The notes under the pieces are model-generated. The model had not been told where the DNA came from and ran no database searches. It saw only the letters and a list, made by a program, of their open reading frames with translations. DNA of 64,000 nt from G963422275 sp963422275 (GTDB lineage Bacteria; Pseudomonadota; Alphaproteobacteria; Rhodobacterales; Rhodobacteraceae), in the NCBI GenBank assembly GCA_963422275.1, contig OY729418.1, forward strand, positions 2,170,001-2,234,000, in the 5' to 3' direction. The position numbers and the translations under genes are program-made. Positions 27,351 to 36,179 of this stretch are shown here, in pieces (position 1 is the first letter of the stretch; the number at the start of each line of letters is the position of its first letter).

Positions 27351-27770
27351 TAGGCTCAAGGTGGATGGACTTGAATTTTTGGACTTGCTTTCAGAGAAAA
27401 CCATCCCTTTGGCTTTTTTTGATCCACAATATCGGGGTGTGCTCGAAAAGCTATCATATGGAAAATGAGGGCAAGGACCGCAGCAGGCGCCGATGTGCAT
27501 TGAAGCAGATGAGCGAAAAGGCGATCAGGCACTTTGTGCTCGATATCAACCGAGTACTGACCCCGTCCGGATATTTGTTCCTGTGGGCCGGAAAATTCCA
27601 CCTGTGCCAAGATGGGCGCCCGTGATTCGACGGAACAAGCTTCGACATCGTCGACCTCGTTTCGTGGGACAAGGGCACATTCGGCATAGGTTACCGCACC
27701 CTTCGGCAATTTGCAAGTCATGCTCCCGTTGGCAGGCCACGGGCACGGAATAAGGAAAGCGGGACTTGAT
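27351..27770 (+). pseudogene. site-specific DNA methyltransferase, N-terminal fragment
   Basis: Three frames together give FLDLLSEKTIPLAFFDPQYR with GVLEKLSYG (motif IV as DPQY), then MSEKAIRHFVLDINRVLTPS followed by GYLFLWAGKFHLCQDG, then FDGTSFDIVDLVSWDKGTFG. This is the N-terminal half of a beta-class-like DNA adenine or cytosine-N4 methylase. There are stops or frame changes near 27463 and 27625, and the C-terminus is missing before rpoZ. The first codons abut the IS1595/IS5 end. Confidence 0.65.
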
Positions 27771-27796
27771 TGCAGATCACGTATGTCGTTTCGAGC

Positions 27797-27825
27797 TTGA
27801 TTCGACGCACAGTCCTGCATATACT
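27797..27825 (+). promoter_or_regulatory. rpoZ promoter
   Basis: TTGATT (27797-27802) and TATACT (27820-27825) with a 17-bp spacer. The predicted transcript start near 27832 is 31 bp before the rpoZ ATG, which has TAGGAGCG as ribosome binding site. Confidence 0.7.
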
Positions 27826-27862
27826 CTGCACTCTCCCTGAATGTACGCGATAGGAGCGATAG

Positions 27863-28213
27863 ATGGCCCGTGTCACAACCGAAGATTGCAGCGACAAGGT
27901 GTCGAACCGATTCGATCTGGTAATGCTTGCCTCGTTCAGGGCAAGGGAACTCTCTGCCGGAATGTATCCCACGGTTGAACGCGAAAACGACAAGAATTCC
28001 GTAATTGCCTTGAGGGAGATCGCGGAAGAGACCCAGTTGGCGGATGACCTAGAGGAACGTGCCATAACGTCGCAACAGACTCAAAACGAGGTGGACGAGC
28101 CGGATGACGTGCGGATGACGCTTCCGACTGCCGGTTCTCACAGGGACATGTTTTCAGCGGACGAGCAGTCGTTCCGGGAGCTAATGGCGGCAAACCGGCA
28201 CAAAGATGTGTGA
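27863..28213 (+). CDS. rpoZ: RNA polymerase omega subunit
   Basis: 116 residues. Omega binds the beta' subunit, helps assembly, and forms part of one (p)ppGpp-binding site in proteobacteria. The start MARVTTEDCSDKVSNRFDLV is characteristic and is followed by ASFRARELSAG, DKNSVIALREIAEET and an acidic tail. ATG 27863 follows AGGAGCG. rel lies downstream in the same direction, the usual rpoZ-rel order; a 265-bp gap separates them here. Upstream sequence is mobile-element debris, but the promoter is preserved. Confidence 0.95.
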   Translation: MARVTTEDCSDKVSNRFDLVMLASFRARELSAGMYPTVERENDKNSVIALREIAEETQLADDLEERAITSQQTQNEVDEPDDVRMTLPTAGSHRDMFSADEQSFRELMAANRHKDV

Positions 28214-28477
28214 AGCGAGACGCTTTTAGCCAAGGATTTCAGGGAATCGTTTGGTTGGAGAAATTAGGGAAGCGCCAAGTGGCAGGAACCCTTCAAATGC
28301 CCGTGCATTGAACACTGACGTGAAAGCTTCCCTTATGTGGACTCGACGGAAATGAGGAGGGTCCGCAAAGTTAAGCGCAGCGAACGCGCGGCAAGAATCA
28401 GGACGTGAAACGTCGTGGACTCGATCGCAAGCTCGGATTTCTGCGCGGCAACCGCTTTTGGGGAGTCGGAATCCCTG

Positions 28478-30619
28478 ATGGGCGTCGATGAGCTTGTGCG
28501 AGCCATCCGAGATTACAATCCGAAATCAAAATCAGACTTGATAGAGTTGGCTTATAACTACAGCCGGGAAATGCACGGCGGAAGCAAGCGAAAGAGCGGC
28601 GAGGACTATTTCACGCATCCAGTGGCGGTCGCTAAAATTCTTGCGGAACGTCACCTTGATGACGCCTCCATCGCAACGGCGCTCCTGCACGACACGGTCG
28701 AGGACACAGAAGCAACTCTCGAGGAAATCGAAAGCAGGTTTGGCGACGAGATCGGGTTGCTTGTGGAAGGCGTGACGAAACTCACGCAATTCAAGGCTTC
28801 CAAGAAGGAATTTCTGGATGCCAAGAATTTCTTCAGGCTGATGCTTGCCACATCCCGGGACAGCCGGACGCTCATCGTGAAGCTTGCAGACCGACTTCAC
28901 AACATGCGCACCATTGTGCACTTGGACAAAAGCCGGAGGAGGCGAATAGCAAGGGAAACACTGGACATTTTTTCCCCTCTCGCGGAACAGGTCGGGTTGC
29001 GCGAATGGTGTGAGGAAATGGAGGATCTGGCGTTCAAGAACATCGCACCGAGATTCCATGAGGAAATATCTAGGTTGATAGAAGCCTGGAACCGACAGCC
29101 GGCCGGCGATTCGGGTGCGGCTCCAATCATGCAGGATCTGCTGGATGACATCGAATCCATCCTGGAGAGAAACGGCATCGCGGCAGAAGTGGTTTATCGA
29201 AGGAAGAGGCCGTTTTCCGTCGTCCGAAAGTCGCCGCGAAGACACAGGGAACTCGCTCTGGTGCGTGATTTCCACGGCTTCCGGATGATCACGGAAACCA
29301 AGAGCGACGCGTATCTTGCCCTTGGCGCACTTCACCAGAGGTGGCCGCTAATCCAAGGTCGATTCAAGGATTACATCAGCGTTCCCAAGAAAAATGGATA
29401 CCGTTCCATACATACCGCAGTTGCGGTCAGCGACCACATCGTGGCGGAGTTCCAGATTCGCACAAGAAAGATGCATGAAATCGCGGAAACGGGCGTGGCA
29501 GCGCACTGGGTTTACCGCAACGGCTCCCGCGTCGACAACGAGTACCTGCCCGAGAACCCGTACAAGTGGCTCGAGGAAATGTACGCCGATTTCGATTCGG
29601 CAATTGAAAGCCCTGAATTTTGGGATCAGGTCAAGCTGACGATGACGAAGGATTTCGTGTTCTGTCTTTCCCCGCTTGGCGATGTCGTCAGGCTTCCAAA
29701 GGACTCCAGGCCACTGGACTTCGCCTACAAGATTCACACGCGCTTGGGTGACACGTTTTGCTACGCAAAAGTCGATGGGCAACGCGTCGAGATGGACCAC
29801 CCGCTCCAGAATGGTCAGACAGTGGAGATTTTCACGTCGGAGCGCATGCGCCCGGCATTGGAATGGAAAAAGTATGCCAAGACCCATCGCGCAAGGGCAG
29901 CAATACAACGGCACCTCAATGACGCAGAGCGCAATAAGTTGATTGAGCAGGGCGAAAAGCTCGCCAGGCAGGCGTTTGCCGACATGAGGAAGATCTGGAA
30001 CGAGAACGCGTTGGTCACGGCCACAGTGGAACTCGAACTCGAGAGCGGAGACGAACTTCTCGCGAAGATCGGCTCTATGGAGATTTCCACCCTCGAACTC
30101 GCGAAGACCGTCTATCCAGAGGAATTTCGCACGGACGGTCCGAAACCGTCCGCGCAGGACGAACCGCTCGCTTATCTGCCGGCCGGCTTCGTCCCGGACT
30201 ATGCCCAGTGCTGCGGACCTGTTCCAGGAGAGGATATCGTGGGTGTCAAGCAGAGCAACGGCGTGGTTCGAATTCACGCGAAGGACTGCATTTACATGAG
30301 GAACGCCAAGGAGAGGGACTCTTGGCTGGAGCTGGAATGGAGCAAAGGGCCGCATGCAGCTGTCTTTCCCTCTACATTTGAGGTAAAGCTCACCAACAAG
30401 GCTGGTGCGCTCGGTCGTGTCTGCACGCTCATAGGCGACCAGAACGCGAACATTTCGGATCTTCATTTCGTTGATCGAAACCCGGACTTGTACAAAATGC
30501 ACGTCGACATCGAATTCCGGGATGCCGAGCACATGAAGAACGTGAAGATGGCGGTCGAGTCCGACCGTGATGTTATGGGATTTTCTCGGTGCCGGAAGCT
30601 TCTCAAGAAGCTAGGCTGA
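28478..30619 (+). CDS. rel: bifunctional (p)ppGpp synthetase/hydrolase Rel
   Basis: 713 residues from ATG 28478 (an in-frame GTG at 28415 adds 21 poorly conserved residues). Makes and degrades the stringent-response alarmones. The HD hydrolase domain carries H47 (YFTHP), H71-D72 (LLHDTVEDTE) and KLADRLHNMRT. The synthetase domain is at about 230-350, with the Mg ligands in RDFHGFRMI (near 262) and EFQIRT (near 324). A TGS domain lies at about 390-455, a Cys/His cluster at DYAQCCGPVPGED (near 573) with HAKDC, and an ACT domain from about 633. All key residues are present, so both activities are expected. Downstream genes follow closely. Confidence 0.96.
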   Translation: MGVDELVRAIRDYNPKSKSDLIELAYNYSREMHGGSKRKSGEDYFTHPVAVAKILAERHLDDASIATALLHDTVEDTEATLEEIESRFGDEIGLLVEGVTKLTQFKASKKEFLDAKNFFRLMLATSRDSRTLIVKLADRLHNMRTIVHLDKSRRRRIARETLDIFSPLAEQVGLREWCEEMEDLAFKNIAPRFHEEISRLIEAWNRQPAGDSGAAPIMQDLLDDIESILERNGIAAEVVYRRKRPFSVVRKSPRRHRELALVRDFHGFRMITETKSDAYLALGALHQRWPLIQGRFKDYISVPKKNGYRSIHTAVAVSDHIVAEFQIRTRKMHEIAETGVAAHWVYRNGSRVDNEYLPENPYKWLEEMYADFDSAIESPEFWDQVKLTMTKDFVFCLSPLGDVVRLPKDSRPLDFAYKIHTRLGDTFCYAKVDGQRVEMDHPLQNGQTVEIFTSERMRPALEWKKYAKTHRARAAIQRHLNDAERNKLIEQGEKLARQAFADMRKIWNENALVTATVELELESGDELLAKIGSMEISTLELAKTVYPEEFRTDGPKPSAQDEPLAYLPAGFVPDYAQCCGPVPGEDIVGVKQSNGVVRIHAKDCIYMRNAKERDSWLELEWSKGPHAAVFPSTFEVKLTNKAGALGRVCTLIGDQNANISDLHFVDRNPDLYKMHVDIEFRDAEHMKNVKMAVESDRDVMGFSRCRKLLKKLG

Positions 30620-30676
30620 GCGGAATAGATTTTGAGTCGGTGCGAAGTCGCGGATTCGGAAAGGATAGTTTGCGTA

Positions 30677-31351
30677 GTGTTTAAGAGGCCCGAAAAGCCG
30701 AGCGTCGGTGAGTACATACAGGAGCAAGTGTATCCGCGGGGAGGCTGGCTGCGCACGGCACGGTATCATGTCGCGCGGCTAAAGCGGGTTGCCGACGCTC
30801 CGCACAGGGTGTCGCGTGGTGTGTTCGCTGGGGTCTTTGTTTCGTTCACGCCCCTGTTTGGAGTGCATTTCCTGATTGCGCCCGCCATTGCATGGGGAAT
30901 CGGCGGAAACATACCGGCCAGCGTAGTTGCGGTTCTCTTCTGCAACCCATTGACCTTTCCGTTTATCGCCGCAGGTTCGTTGACGCTGGGGTCATGGATG
31001 CTGAACATCCAGCTGCTAATGATGAGGCCGGACCGGCTGCTCCAGTCATTTTGGGATGCGACAAAGAGCGCCTGGTCAAATTTGATGGCGCTCTTTACGG
31101 AGGAAAACGCGGATTGGACGGCAGTTTCGGAATTCTTCACGAACATTTTTTTTCCTTATCTTGCAGGAGGCATGTTGCTTGGCTTGATTTCGGGCGTTGC
31201 GATGGCGGGATTGACCCTGAAAATACTGGAGGCATATCAAAAGCGCCGATCCAAATGGCGGCGGAGACGCGAATCTCGCTCGGAGAAACGCAATGCGGGA
31301 GTCCCAGCTTTCGTAGAGAGCGACTGCCAGCCAAAAGCTGACAGGAAGTAA
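30677..31351 (+). CDS. DUF2062 membrane protein
   Basis: 224 residues from GTG 30677 (AAGGA upstream); a TTG at 30632 is possible. The conserved DUF2062 core is YPRGGWLRTARYHVARLKRV then SPHR-like APHRVSRGVFAGVFVSFTPL, FGVHFLIAPAIAWGIGGNIP and CNPLTFPFIAAGSLTLGSW. Two or three membrane segments are in the first half and one near 175-195, and the C-terminus is highly basic (KRRSKWRRRRESR). Function is unknown. The position between rel and pdxJ is common in alphaproteobacteria and suggests co-transcription. Confidence 0.88.
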   Translation: MFKRPEKPSVGEYIQEQVYPRGGWLRTARYHVARLKRVADAPHRVSRGVFAGVFVSFTPLFGVHFLIAPAIAWGIGGNIPASVVAVLFCNPLTFPFIAAGSLTLGSWMLNIQLLMMRPDRLLQSFWDATKSAWSNLMALFTEENADWTAVSEFFTNIFFPYLAGGMLLGLISGVAMAGLTLKILEAYQKRRSKWRRRRESRSEKRNAGVPAFVESDCQPKADRK

Positions 31352-31361
31352 GGGAGCAGAA

Positions 31362-32123
31362 GTGAAATCCGCATTGAGGCTGGGCGTGAACATCGATCAC
31401 GTGGCCACCGTCAGAAATGCGAGGGGAAGTGCCTACCCGGATCCTCTTAGGGCGGCAAGACTCGCCGAGGAGGCGGGCGCGGACGGTATAACTGCGCACC
31501 TGCGCGAGGACCGACGGCACATATCCGACCGGGACATCGAGGCCCTGATGAACGGCTTGACGCTCCCGCTGAACCTCGAGATGGCCGCGAGCGGAGAAAT
31601 GCAGGAAATTGCGCTTCGCCACAGGCCGCATGCCGTTTGCATCGTTCCAGAGCGGAGAGAGGAGCAGACCACGGAGTCGGGGTTGGAAGTGTATGGGCAG
31701 AGGGCTAGGCTTGTGGATTTCGTAGGTTCACTCAGTGAGGCCGGCAGCCGCGTTTCACTGTTCATCGGGCCGGAGATCAAGCAGGTTGAAGCGGCGGCGG
31801 AGGTCGGTGCGGCGGTCGTGGAACTGCACACAGGTACCTACTGCGACGCGCACCACGAGGGCAAGGATCATCTTCGCGACGAAGAGTTGCGGCGACTCCG
31901 CGATGCTGCGGCGCAAGCCCACGGATTTGGCCTTGAGGTGCATGCCGGGCATGGGCTGACCTACGAAACCGTTGGACCGGTCGCTGCACTGCAGGAAGTG
32001 GTCGAGCTGAACATTGGGCACTTTCTCGTCGGCGAGGCAATTTTCCTTGGCTTGGAACCCGCGATCCGCGAGATGCGGCGGCTGATGGATAAAGCGCGGG
32101 GATGGTCCGTTGAGAGCGCCTGA
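31362..32123 (+). CDS. pdxJ: pyridoxine 5'-phosphate synthase
   Basis: 253 residues from GTG 31362 (AAGGGAGCA upstream). Joins 3-amino-2-oxopropyl phosphate and deoxyxylulose 5-phosphate to form pyridoxine 5'-phosphate, the last committed step of the DXP-dependent vitamin B6 pathway. Conserved blocks: LGVNIDHVATVRNARG, DGITAHLREDRRHISDRD, LNLEMAAS, VCIVPERREEQTTESGL, HTGTYCDAH and HAGHGLTYETVGPVAAL. It follows the DUF2062 gene by 10 bp and precedes acpS, a gene order widespread in proteobacteria. The product feeds PLP enzymes such as PatB and SerC in this window. Confidence 0.97.
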   Translation: MKSALRLGVNIDHVATVRNARGSAYPDPLRAARLAEEAGADGITAHLREDRRHISDRDIEALMNGLTLPLNLEMAASGEMQEIALRHRPHAVCIVPERREEQTTESGLEVYGQRARLVDFVGSLSEAGSRVSLFIGPEIKQVEAAAEVGAAVVELHTGTYCDAHHEGKDHLRDEELRRLRDAAAQAHGFGLEVHAGHGLTYETVGPVAALQEVVELNIGHFLVGEAIFLGLEPAIREMRRLMDKARGWSVESA

Positions 32124-32174
32124 GTTTGGCATGTCATTGTTTCAAAGCGCCTTAGCCAGCGATGCCGCGGGTTC

Positions 32175-32588
32175 ATGATGATTGTCGGAATTGGAATCGA
32201 CATTGTGAACATTGACAGAATCGCCGCCGCGCTCGAACGGTTTGGCGGGAGGTTCCGGGACAGGATTTTCACGAAAGAGGAGCGGGCGCTGGCTAGCAGA
32301 ATTGCAGACAAGAACGGAACTTTCGCAAAGCGCTGGGCCGCGAAGGAGGCTTGCTCGAAGGCCCTCGGCACGGGAATGCGCCAAGGGGTTGCGTGGAGGG
32401 ACATCAGCACCGAAATTGCCCCCGGTGGCATGCCGCGCATGAAATTGAGCGGAAAGTCTCACGATAGGCTTATATCGCTAATTCCGGACGGTTACCGTCC
32501 CAGCATTCATGTCTCCCTGAGTGACGACCATCCGTGGGCCGCCGCGTCGGTGATCATAGAGGCGGTGCCGGAAAATGCAGGAAGCTGA
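32175..32588 (+). CDS. acpS: holo-[acyl-carrier-protein] synthase
   Basis: 137 residues. Transfers the 4'-phosphopantetheine arm of CoA to apo-ACP. The Mg ligands are in IVGIGIDIVNIDRI (Asp) and in KRWAAKEACSKALGTGM (Glu), both present; FTKEERALA and SIHVSLSDDHPWAAASV are typical. Two ATGs (32175 and 32178) are possible. It lies between pdxJ and lepB as in many proteobacteria; a promoter for lepB is seen downstream. Confidence 0.95.
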   Translation: MMIVGIGIDIVNIDRIAAALERFGGRFRDRIFTKEERALASRIADKNGTFAKRWAAKEACSKALGTGMRQGVAWRDISTEIAPGGMPRMKLSGKSHDRLISLIPDGYRPSIHVSLSDDHPWAAASVIIEAVPENAGS

Positions 32589-32656
32589 GCGGCAAGCGTT
32601 CGCTGTCGTCCCGGAGGGGGCTGATGCACGACTGCTGTGGGCCGGCACAATGTGGC

Positions 32657-32685
32657 TTGACACCTGCGTAGAGGGTGTTCAATAT
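32657..32685 (+). promoter_or_regulatory. putative internal promoter upstream of lepB
   Basis: TTGACA (32657-32662) and CAATAT (32680-32685) with a 17-bp spacer, 45 bp ahead of the TTG start of lepB. It would drive lepB-rnc-era-recO separately from rel-acpS. Confidence 0.45.
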
Positions 32686-32729
32686 CTTGACGCTGTCTAC
32701 AGGACGCAACTCGAACCGGCCCACCCGCA

Positions 32730-33497
32730 TTGAAAAAGACAATTTACGAGAACGCCAAGACCTTGGCCTACGCCATCCTTTTGGCGCTGCTCTTTCGCAC
32801 CCTGTTCTTTCAGCCGTTCTACATCCCGTCGGGATCGATGAAGGACACCCTTCTGATTGGGGATTTTCTGTTCGTGAACAAGATGTCTTACGGTTATTCG
32901 CGGCATTCCTGCCCTTGGTCGCTGTGCCCCATTCCCGGTCGAATCTTCGCGAGCGAGCCGGAACGCGGCGATGTCATCGTATTCAAGCATCCAGTCTCAA
33001 AGGTCGACTACATCAAGCGTCTGGTCGGATTGCCTGGCGACAGAATTCAGGTTATCGATGGAACTCTCCATATAAACGGCGAAGCCGCGCTGCAGGAACC
33101 TGCGGGTGAATTTTTGGAGACATTCGAACGGCAGGGCGGCGGCGGCCGGTTTCCGCAATGCACCAATCGGCCCTCAAGGGAAGGCCAAGAGTGCAAGAAG
33201 ACGCGATACTTCGAGGCCTTGCCGGGCGCGCGTGCCCACTCGATTCTCGATGTTCGCCCTGGATATGGGGACAACACTGGGGCATTAGTGGTTCCCGAAG
33301 GCGAATACTTCTTCATGGGCGACAACCGGGACAACAGCCAGGACAGCCGTTTTCCGCAGAGTGCCGGCGGTGTCGGCACGGTTCCTTTCGAGAATCTCGT
33401 GGGGCGCGCCGACCGCGTGGTCTTCTCGTCGGCGGGAAGATCTCTGTGGTATATTTGGACTTGGCGACTGGATCGGTTCTTCACGTCAATTCAATGA
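32730..33497 (+). CDS. lepB: signal peptidase I
   Basis: 255 residues from TTG 32730. Inner-membrane protease that removes signal peptides from Sec/Tat substrates. One N-terminal membrane segment (AKTLAYAILLALLFRTLFF) is followed by the catalytic Ser S36 (YIPSGSMKDTLLIGD) and Lys K96 (DYIKRLVGLPGD), and box E (FFMGDNRDNSQDSRF). A Cys-containing insert (SCPWSLCPIPGR) near 60-71 is common in alphaproteobacteria. The stop overlaps the start of rnc (ATGA), so the two are coupled. Confidence 0.95.
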   Translation: MKKTIYENAKTLAYAILLALLFRTLFFQPFYIPSGSMKDTLLIGDFLFVNKMSYGYSRHSCPWSLCPIPGRIFASEPERGDVIVFKHPVSKVDYIKRLVGLPGDRIQVIDGTLHINGEAALQEPAGEFLETFERQGGGGRFPQCTNRPSREGQECKKTRYFEALPGARAHSILDVRPGYGDNTGALVVPEGEYFFMGDNRDNSQDSRFPQSAGGVGTVPFENLVGRADRVVFSSAGRSLWYIWTWRLDRFFTSIQ

Positions 33498-34183
33498 CGC
33501 TGACCAGAAAACCGACAGCGATCGAGAAGCGGCTTGACTACATGTTTTCAAACCGTGCGCTGCTTGACGAAGCGCTGGTGCATGCCTCGACCAAACAACG
33601 GAGTCGACCTGACAACGAAAGACTGGAATTCTTGGGGGATCGGATTCTGGGTCTTGTGATCTGTCAGGCATTGATGGAGGCCGACCCGCAAGCCGAGGTT
33701 GGACTTGTCAACAAGCGATTCAGCTTGCTCGTTTGCGGTTCCGCCTGCACACAGGCGGCCATTGTGCTTGGGATTGGCAAGGCCCTGAAGCTCGGCTTGT
33801 CCGAGCAGAGGTCGGGCGGGCGGAACAAGAAGAACGTACTCGCGGGAGCCATGGAGGCAGTGATCGCGGCCGTCTATCTGGACGGTGGCCTTGAAGCGGC
33901 CCGATCCCTGATCTTGCGGACTTGGAAGGACATGCTCGAGGACATCGATACTTCCGCCTATGATGCCAAGGGAAAGCTACAGGAATGGGCACAAAAGCGG
34001 GGTCACGGCATTCCGGTCTACACGGTGACGAATCGGGAAGGTCCTGATCACGATCCGACATTCACTGTTGAGGCGCGATTGGATTCTGAGACTGCAACGG
34101 CCGCCCGGGCAGGTTCCAAGCGAAGCGCCGAGACGGCCGCTGCCGCTGAACTGCTTTCCCAGCTAAGTGGCGGAAGTGACTGA
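33494..34183 (+). CDS. rnc: ribonuclease III with an unusual active site
   Basis: 229 residues from ATG 33494, overlapping the lepB stop by 4 bp. Cuts double-stranded RNA in rRNA processing and mRNA turnover. The signature NERLEFLGDR (41-50) gives E42, E45 and D49. The second metal-binding segment, normally (A/G)D..EA, reads LAGAMEAVIAAVYLDGG: E121 is present but the preceding Asp (D114 in E. coli numbering) is Gly118, codon GGA. A complete dsRNA-binding domain follows (AKGKLQEWAQKRGHGIPVY, AETAAAAELL). Binding should be normal, but cleavage may be reduced. era overlaps the 3' end. Confidence 0.93.
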   Translation: MTLTRKPTAIEKRLDYMFSNRALLDEALVHASTKQRSRPDNERLEFLGDRILGLVICQALMEADPQAEVGLVNKRFSLLVCGSACTQAAIVLGIGKALKLGLSEQRSGGRNKKNVLAGAMEAVIAAVYLDGGLEAARSLILRTWKDMLEDIDTSAYDAKGKLQEWAQKRGHGIPVYTVTNREGPDHDPTFTVEARLDSETATAARAGSKRSAETAAAAELLSQLSGGSD

Positions 34184-35102
34184 CACGCGGGCTGGATTCG
34201 TTTCGCTGATTGGCGAGCCCAACGTGGGGAAGTCGACTCTCTTGAACAGACTGGTCGGAACCAAGCTCTCGATTGTCGCGCACAAGGCCCAGACCACGCG
34301 GGCGCAGATGCGGGGGATCGCGACCAGAAGCCGGTCACAGCTCGTGTTCGTCGATACGCCTGGGCTTTTCGATCCGAAGCGACGTCTTGACCGTGCAATG
34401 GTGGCTGCTGCTTGGAACAGTGTGGCAGACGCGGATGTGACCGTGTTGCTTTCAGATGCGAATCGCGGCTGCTCTGACAGGAGCTTGGGAATCGTGGAAT
34501 CCCTGCATGCCCGGCGGCGCAGAGGACAAGCCCTGGCCCTTGCAATCAACAAGATCGATCTGGTCAAGCCGGAATCGCTTTTGAGAATTGTCGAAGTCCT
34601 TGCCGACTCTGGAATCTTCGATGCTGTGTTCATGATTTCCGCTACCGGCGGCGGCGGCGTGGACGATCTCGGCGACTGGCTAGCCAGCAAGGTTCCGAAG
34701 GGACCTTGGCTATACCCTGCCGACCAGATCTCCGACACTCCATATCGCAAGCTTGTCGCCGAAATCACCCGCGAGAAGCTCATCCTTCGGCTGCATCAGG
34801 AACTGCCCTATCAGCTGACCGTTGAAACCGACAATTGGAAAGACAACGAGGATGGCTCGGTTCGGATCGATCAGATCATTTACGTGAAGCGCGCCAGCCA
34901 CAAGGGCATGATTCTTGGCTCGGGAGGCTCAGTTATAAAGAGCGTCGGATTGAGTGCCAGGCGAGCGATCGAAAGCCTCGTCGAAAAACATGTTCACCTT
35001 TTTCTTCGAGTCAAGGTGCGCCCCGGATGGATGGAGGAGGAGGCTCGGTTCAATGAGATGGGCCTCGATTTCCAAGGCAGTGCGAGACCGGTTCGCGCAT
35101 GA
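34167..35102 (+). CDS. era: GTPase Era
   Basis: 311 residues from GTG 34167, overlapping rnc by 17 bp. Binds the 3' end of 16S rRNA and helps 30S assembly. GTPase motifs: G1 GEPNVGKS (16-23), G3 DTPG, G4 NKID; switch I AQTTRAQMRG. The C-terminal KH domain carries KGMILGSGGSVIKSVG and ends in a typical LRVKVRPGWMEEEARFNEMG. The last four bases overlap the start of the DUF1491 gene (ATGA), so rnc, era and DUF1491 are translationally linked. Confidence 0.97.
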   Translation: MAEVTDTRAGFVSLIGEPNVGKSTLLNRLVGTKLSIVAHKAQTTRAQMRGIATRSRSQLVFVDTPGLFDPKRRLDRAMVAAAWNSVADADVTVLLSDANRGCSDRSLGIVESLHARRRRGQALALAINKIDLVKPESLLRIVEVLADSGIFDAVFMISATGGGGVDDLGDWLASKVPKGPWLYPADQISDTPYRKLVAEITREKLILRLHQELPYQLTVETDNWKDNEDGSVRIDQIIYVKRASHKGMILGSGGSVIKSVGLSARRAIESLVEKHVHLFLRVKVRPGWMEEEARFNEMGLDFQGSARPVRA

Positions 35103-35431
35103 ACCGGCTGACGAGCTCGTTTTGGGTGAATGCCTACTTCACGTGCCTCCGCCAACACGAAATTCCTGCATTCGTCGTTGCGTCGGGTGACCGCGATGCA
35201 GGTGCCGTTTGCGTGAAGCTCAACACCTTGGACGGAAACGCGACGGCGTACCAGCGGTTCGTTGGCGCAGTTTCCGGAAAGCGCGAATGGATGTTGCTGA
35301 GCGAAGGCAACGAATCGGAGGTGGATGCGGTTCTCAACCGCCAGAGACGAAATGACCCCGATCTCTGGATACTAGAGGTGGAAGATCGTGAGGGCCGGCA
35401 TTTGCTGAATCAAGCCGGCCTGGACGACTAG
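35099..35431 (+). CDS. DUF1491 family protein
   Basis: 110 residues. Family conserved mainly in alphaproteobacteria and usually placed between era and recO, as here. Features: FWVNAYFTCLRQHEIPAFVV near the start, GDRDAGAVCVKLNTLDGNAT, and NRQRRNDPDLWILEVEDREG near the end. No catalytic motif or membrane segment is visible. Function unknown. Starts within the era stop and ends 7 bp before recO. Confidence 0.9.
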   Translation: MNRLTSSFWVNAYFTCLRQHEIPAFVVASGDRDAGAVCVKLNTLDGNATAYQRFVGAVSGKREWMLLSEGNESEVDAVLNRQRRNDPDLWILEVEDREGRHLLNQAGLDD

Positions 35432-35438
35432 TCAAGAA

Positions 35439-36179
35439 ATGCACTGGCGTGACCGGGGAGTGTTGCTGGCAACCCGTCGACATGGCGAAAGTTCCGCGAT
35501 CCTGGAAGTGTTCACGGAATTGCACGGGCGACATCTCGGTGTACTTCGCGGTGGTTCTTCGCGAAGAGTGGTGCCGACGCTTCAGCTTGGTGCCCAGATG
35601 CATGTCGAGTGGGGGGGCAGACTGCACGAGCACATCGGGAACTTTCGCATCGAGCCAATAAAGTCACGGGCGGCGCCGATACTTTCCGACCGCCTTGCCC
35701 TCGGCGCTCTTACTTCGGTTTGCGCCTTGCTGGTCAGGTCACTTCCCGAACGGGAGCCGAATTCCAAATTCTATGCCCCTACGGTTGAGCTTTTGGACTC
35801 AATCGGCCATTCTGGCAATTGGATTGCAGAGTACTTGAGCTGGGAGCTTCAACTGCTCGAGCAGATCGGAATTGGATTGGATCTCGAGTCATGCGCAGCC
35901 ACAGGCGCGACAGGCGACTTGGCTTACATCTCGCCGAAATCCGGAAAAGCGGTCAGCAGGCGCGGTGCTGGTCGATGGGCAAACCGGCTTCTTCCACTGC
36001 CGAAATGCATGCTTGACAAGCAGTTCGATGGGTTCAAGCCGATTGCGGACGGGTTGCGAACAACGGGCTATTTTCTCGAGCGTGGCCTTATCTCGAAACG
36101 GGATCAATCTCCGATTCCAAGCGCCAGAACCAGGTTTGTCGAAGCCGTGGAACGTCGATCACTCGCTGCCAGCCGATAA
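35439..36179 (+). CDS. recO: DNA repair protein RecO
   Basis: 246 residues. Loads RecA on SSB-coated DNA together with RecR (RecFOR pathway). The N-terminal OB fold (WRDRGVLLATRRHGESSAIL, EVFTELHGRHLGVLRGG) is followed by an all-helical domain (LTSVCALLVRSLPEREPNSK and the ELQLLEQIGIGLDLESCAAT block). The GDLAYISPKSGKAVSRRGA segment is typical of alphaproteobacterial RecO, which often lacks a full zinc finger. Last gene of the rel-to-recO run; degraded restriction genes follow. Confidence 0.93.
   Translation: MHWRDRGVLLATRRHGESSAILEVFTELHGRHLGVLRGGSSRRVVPTLQLGAQMHVEWGGRLHEHIGNFRIEPIKSRAAPILSDRLALGALTSVCALLVRSLPEREPNSKFYAPTVELLDSIGHSGNWIAEYLSWELQLLEQIGIGLDLESCAATGATGDLAYISPKSGKAVSRRGAGRWANRLLPLPKCMLDKQFDGFKPIADGLRTTGYFLERGLISKRDQSPIPSARTRFVEAVERRSLAASR

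Noticed and set aside
28265..28335. GGGAAGC/GCTTCCC inverted repeat upstream of rel as an attenuator
   Set aside because: The arms are only 7 bp and over 50 bp apart, with no T run; chance is likely.
29348..30532. 394-codon minus-strand frame inside rel
   Set aside because: Antisense of a well-conserved Rel protein; no independent support.
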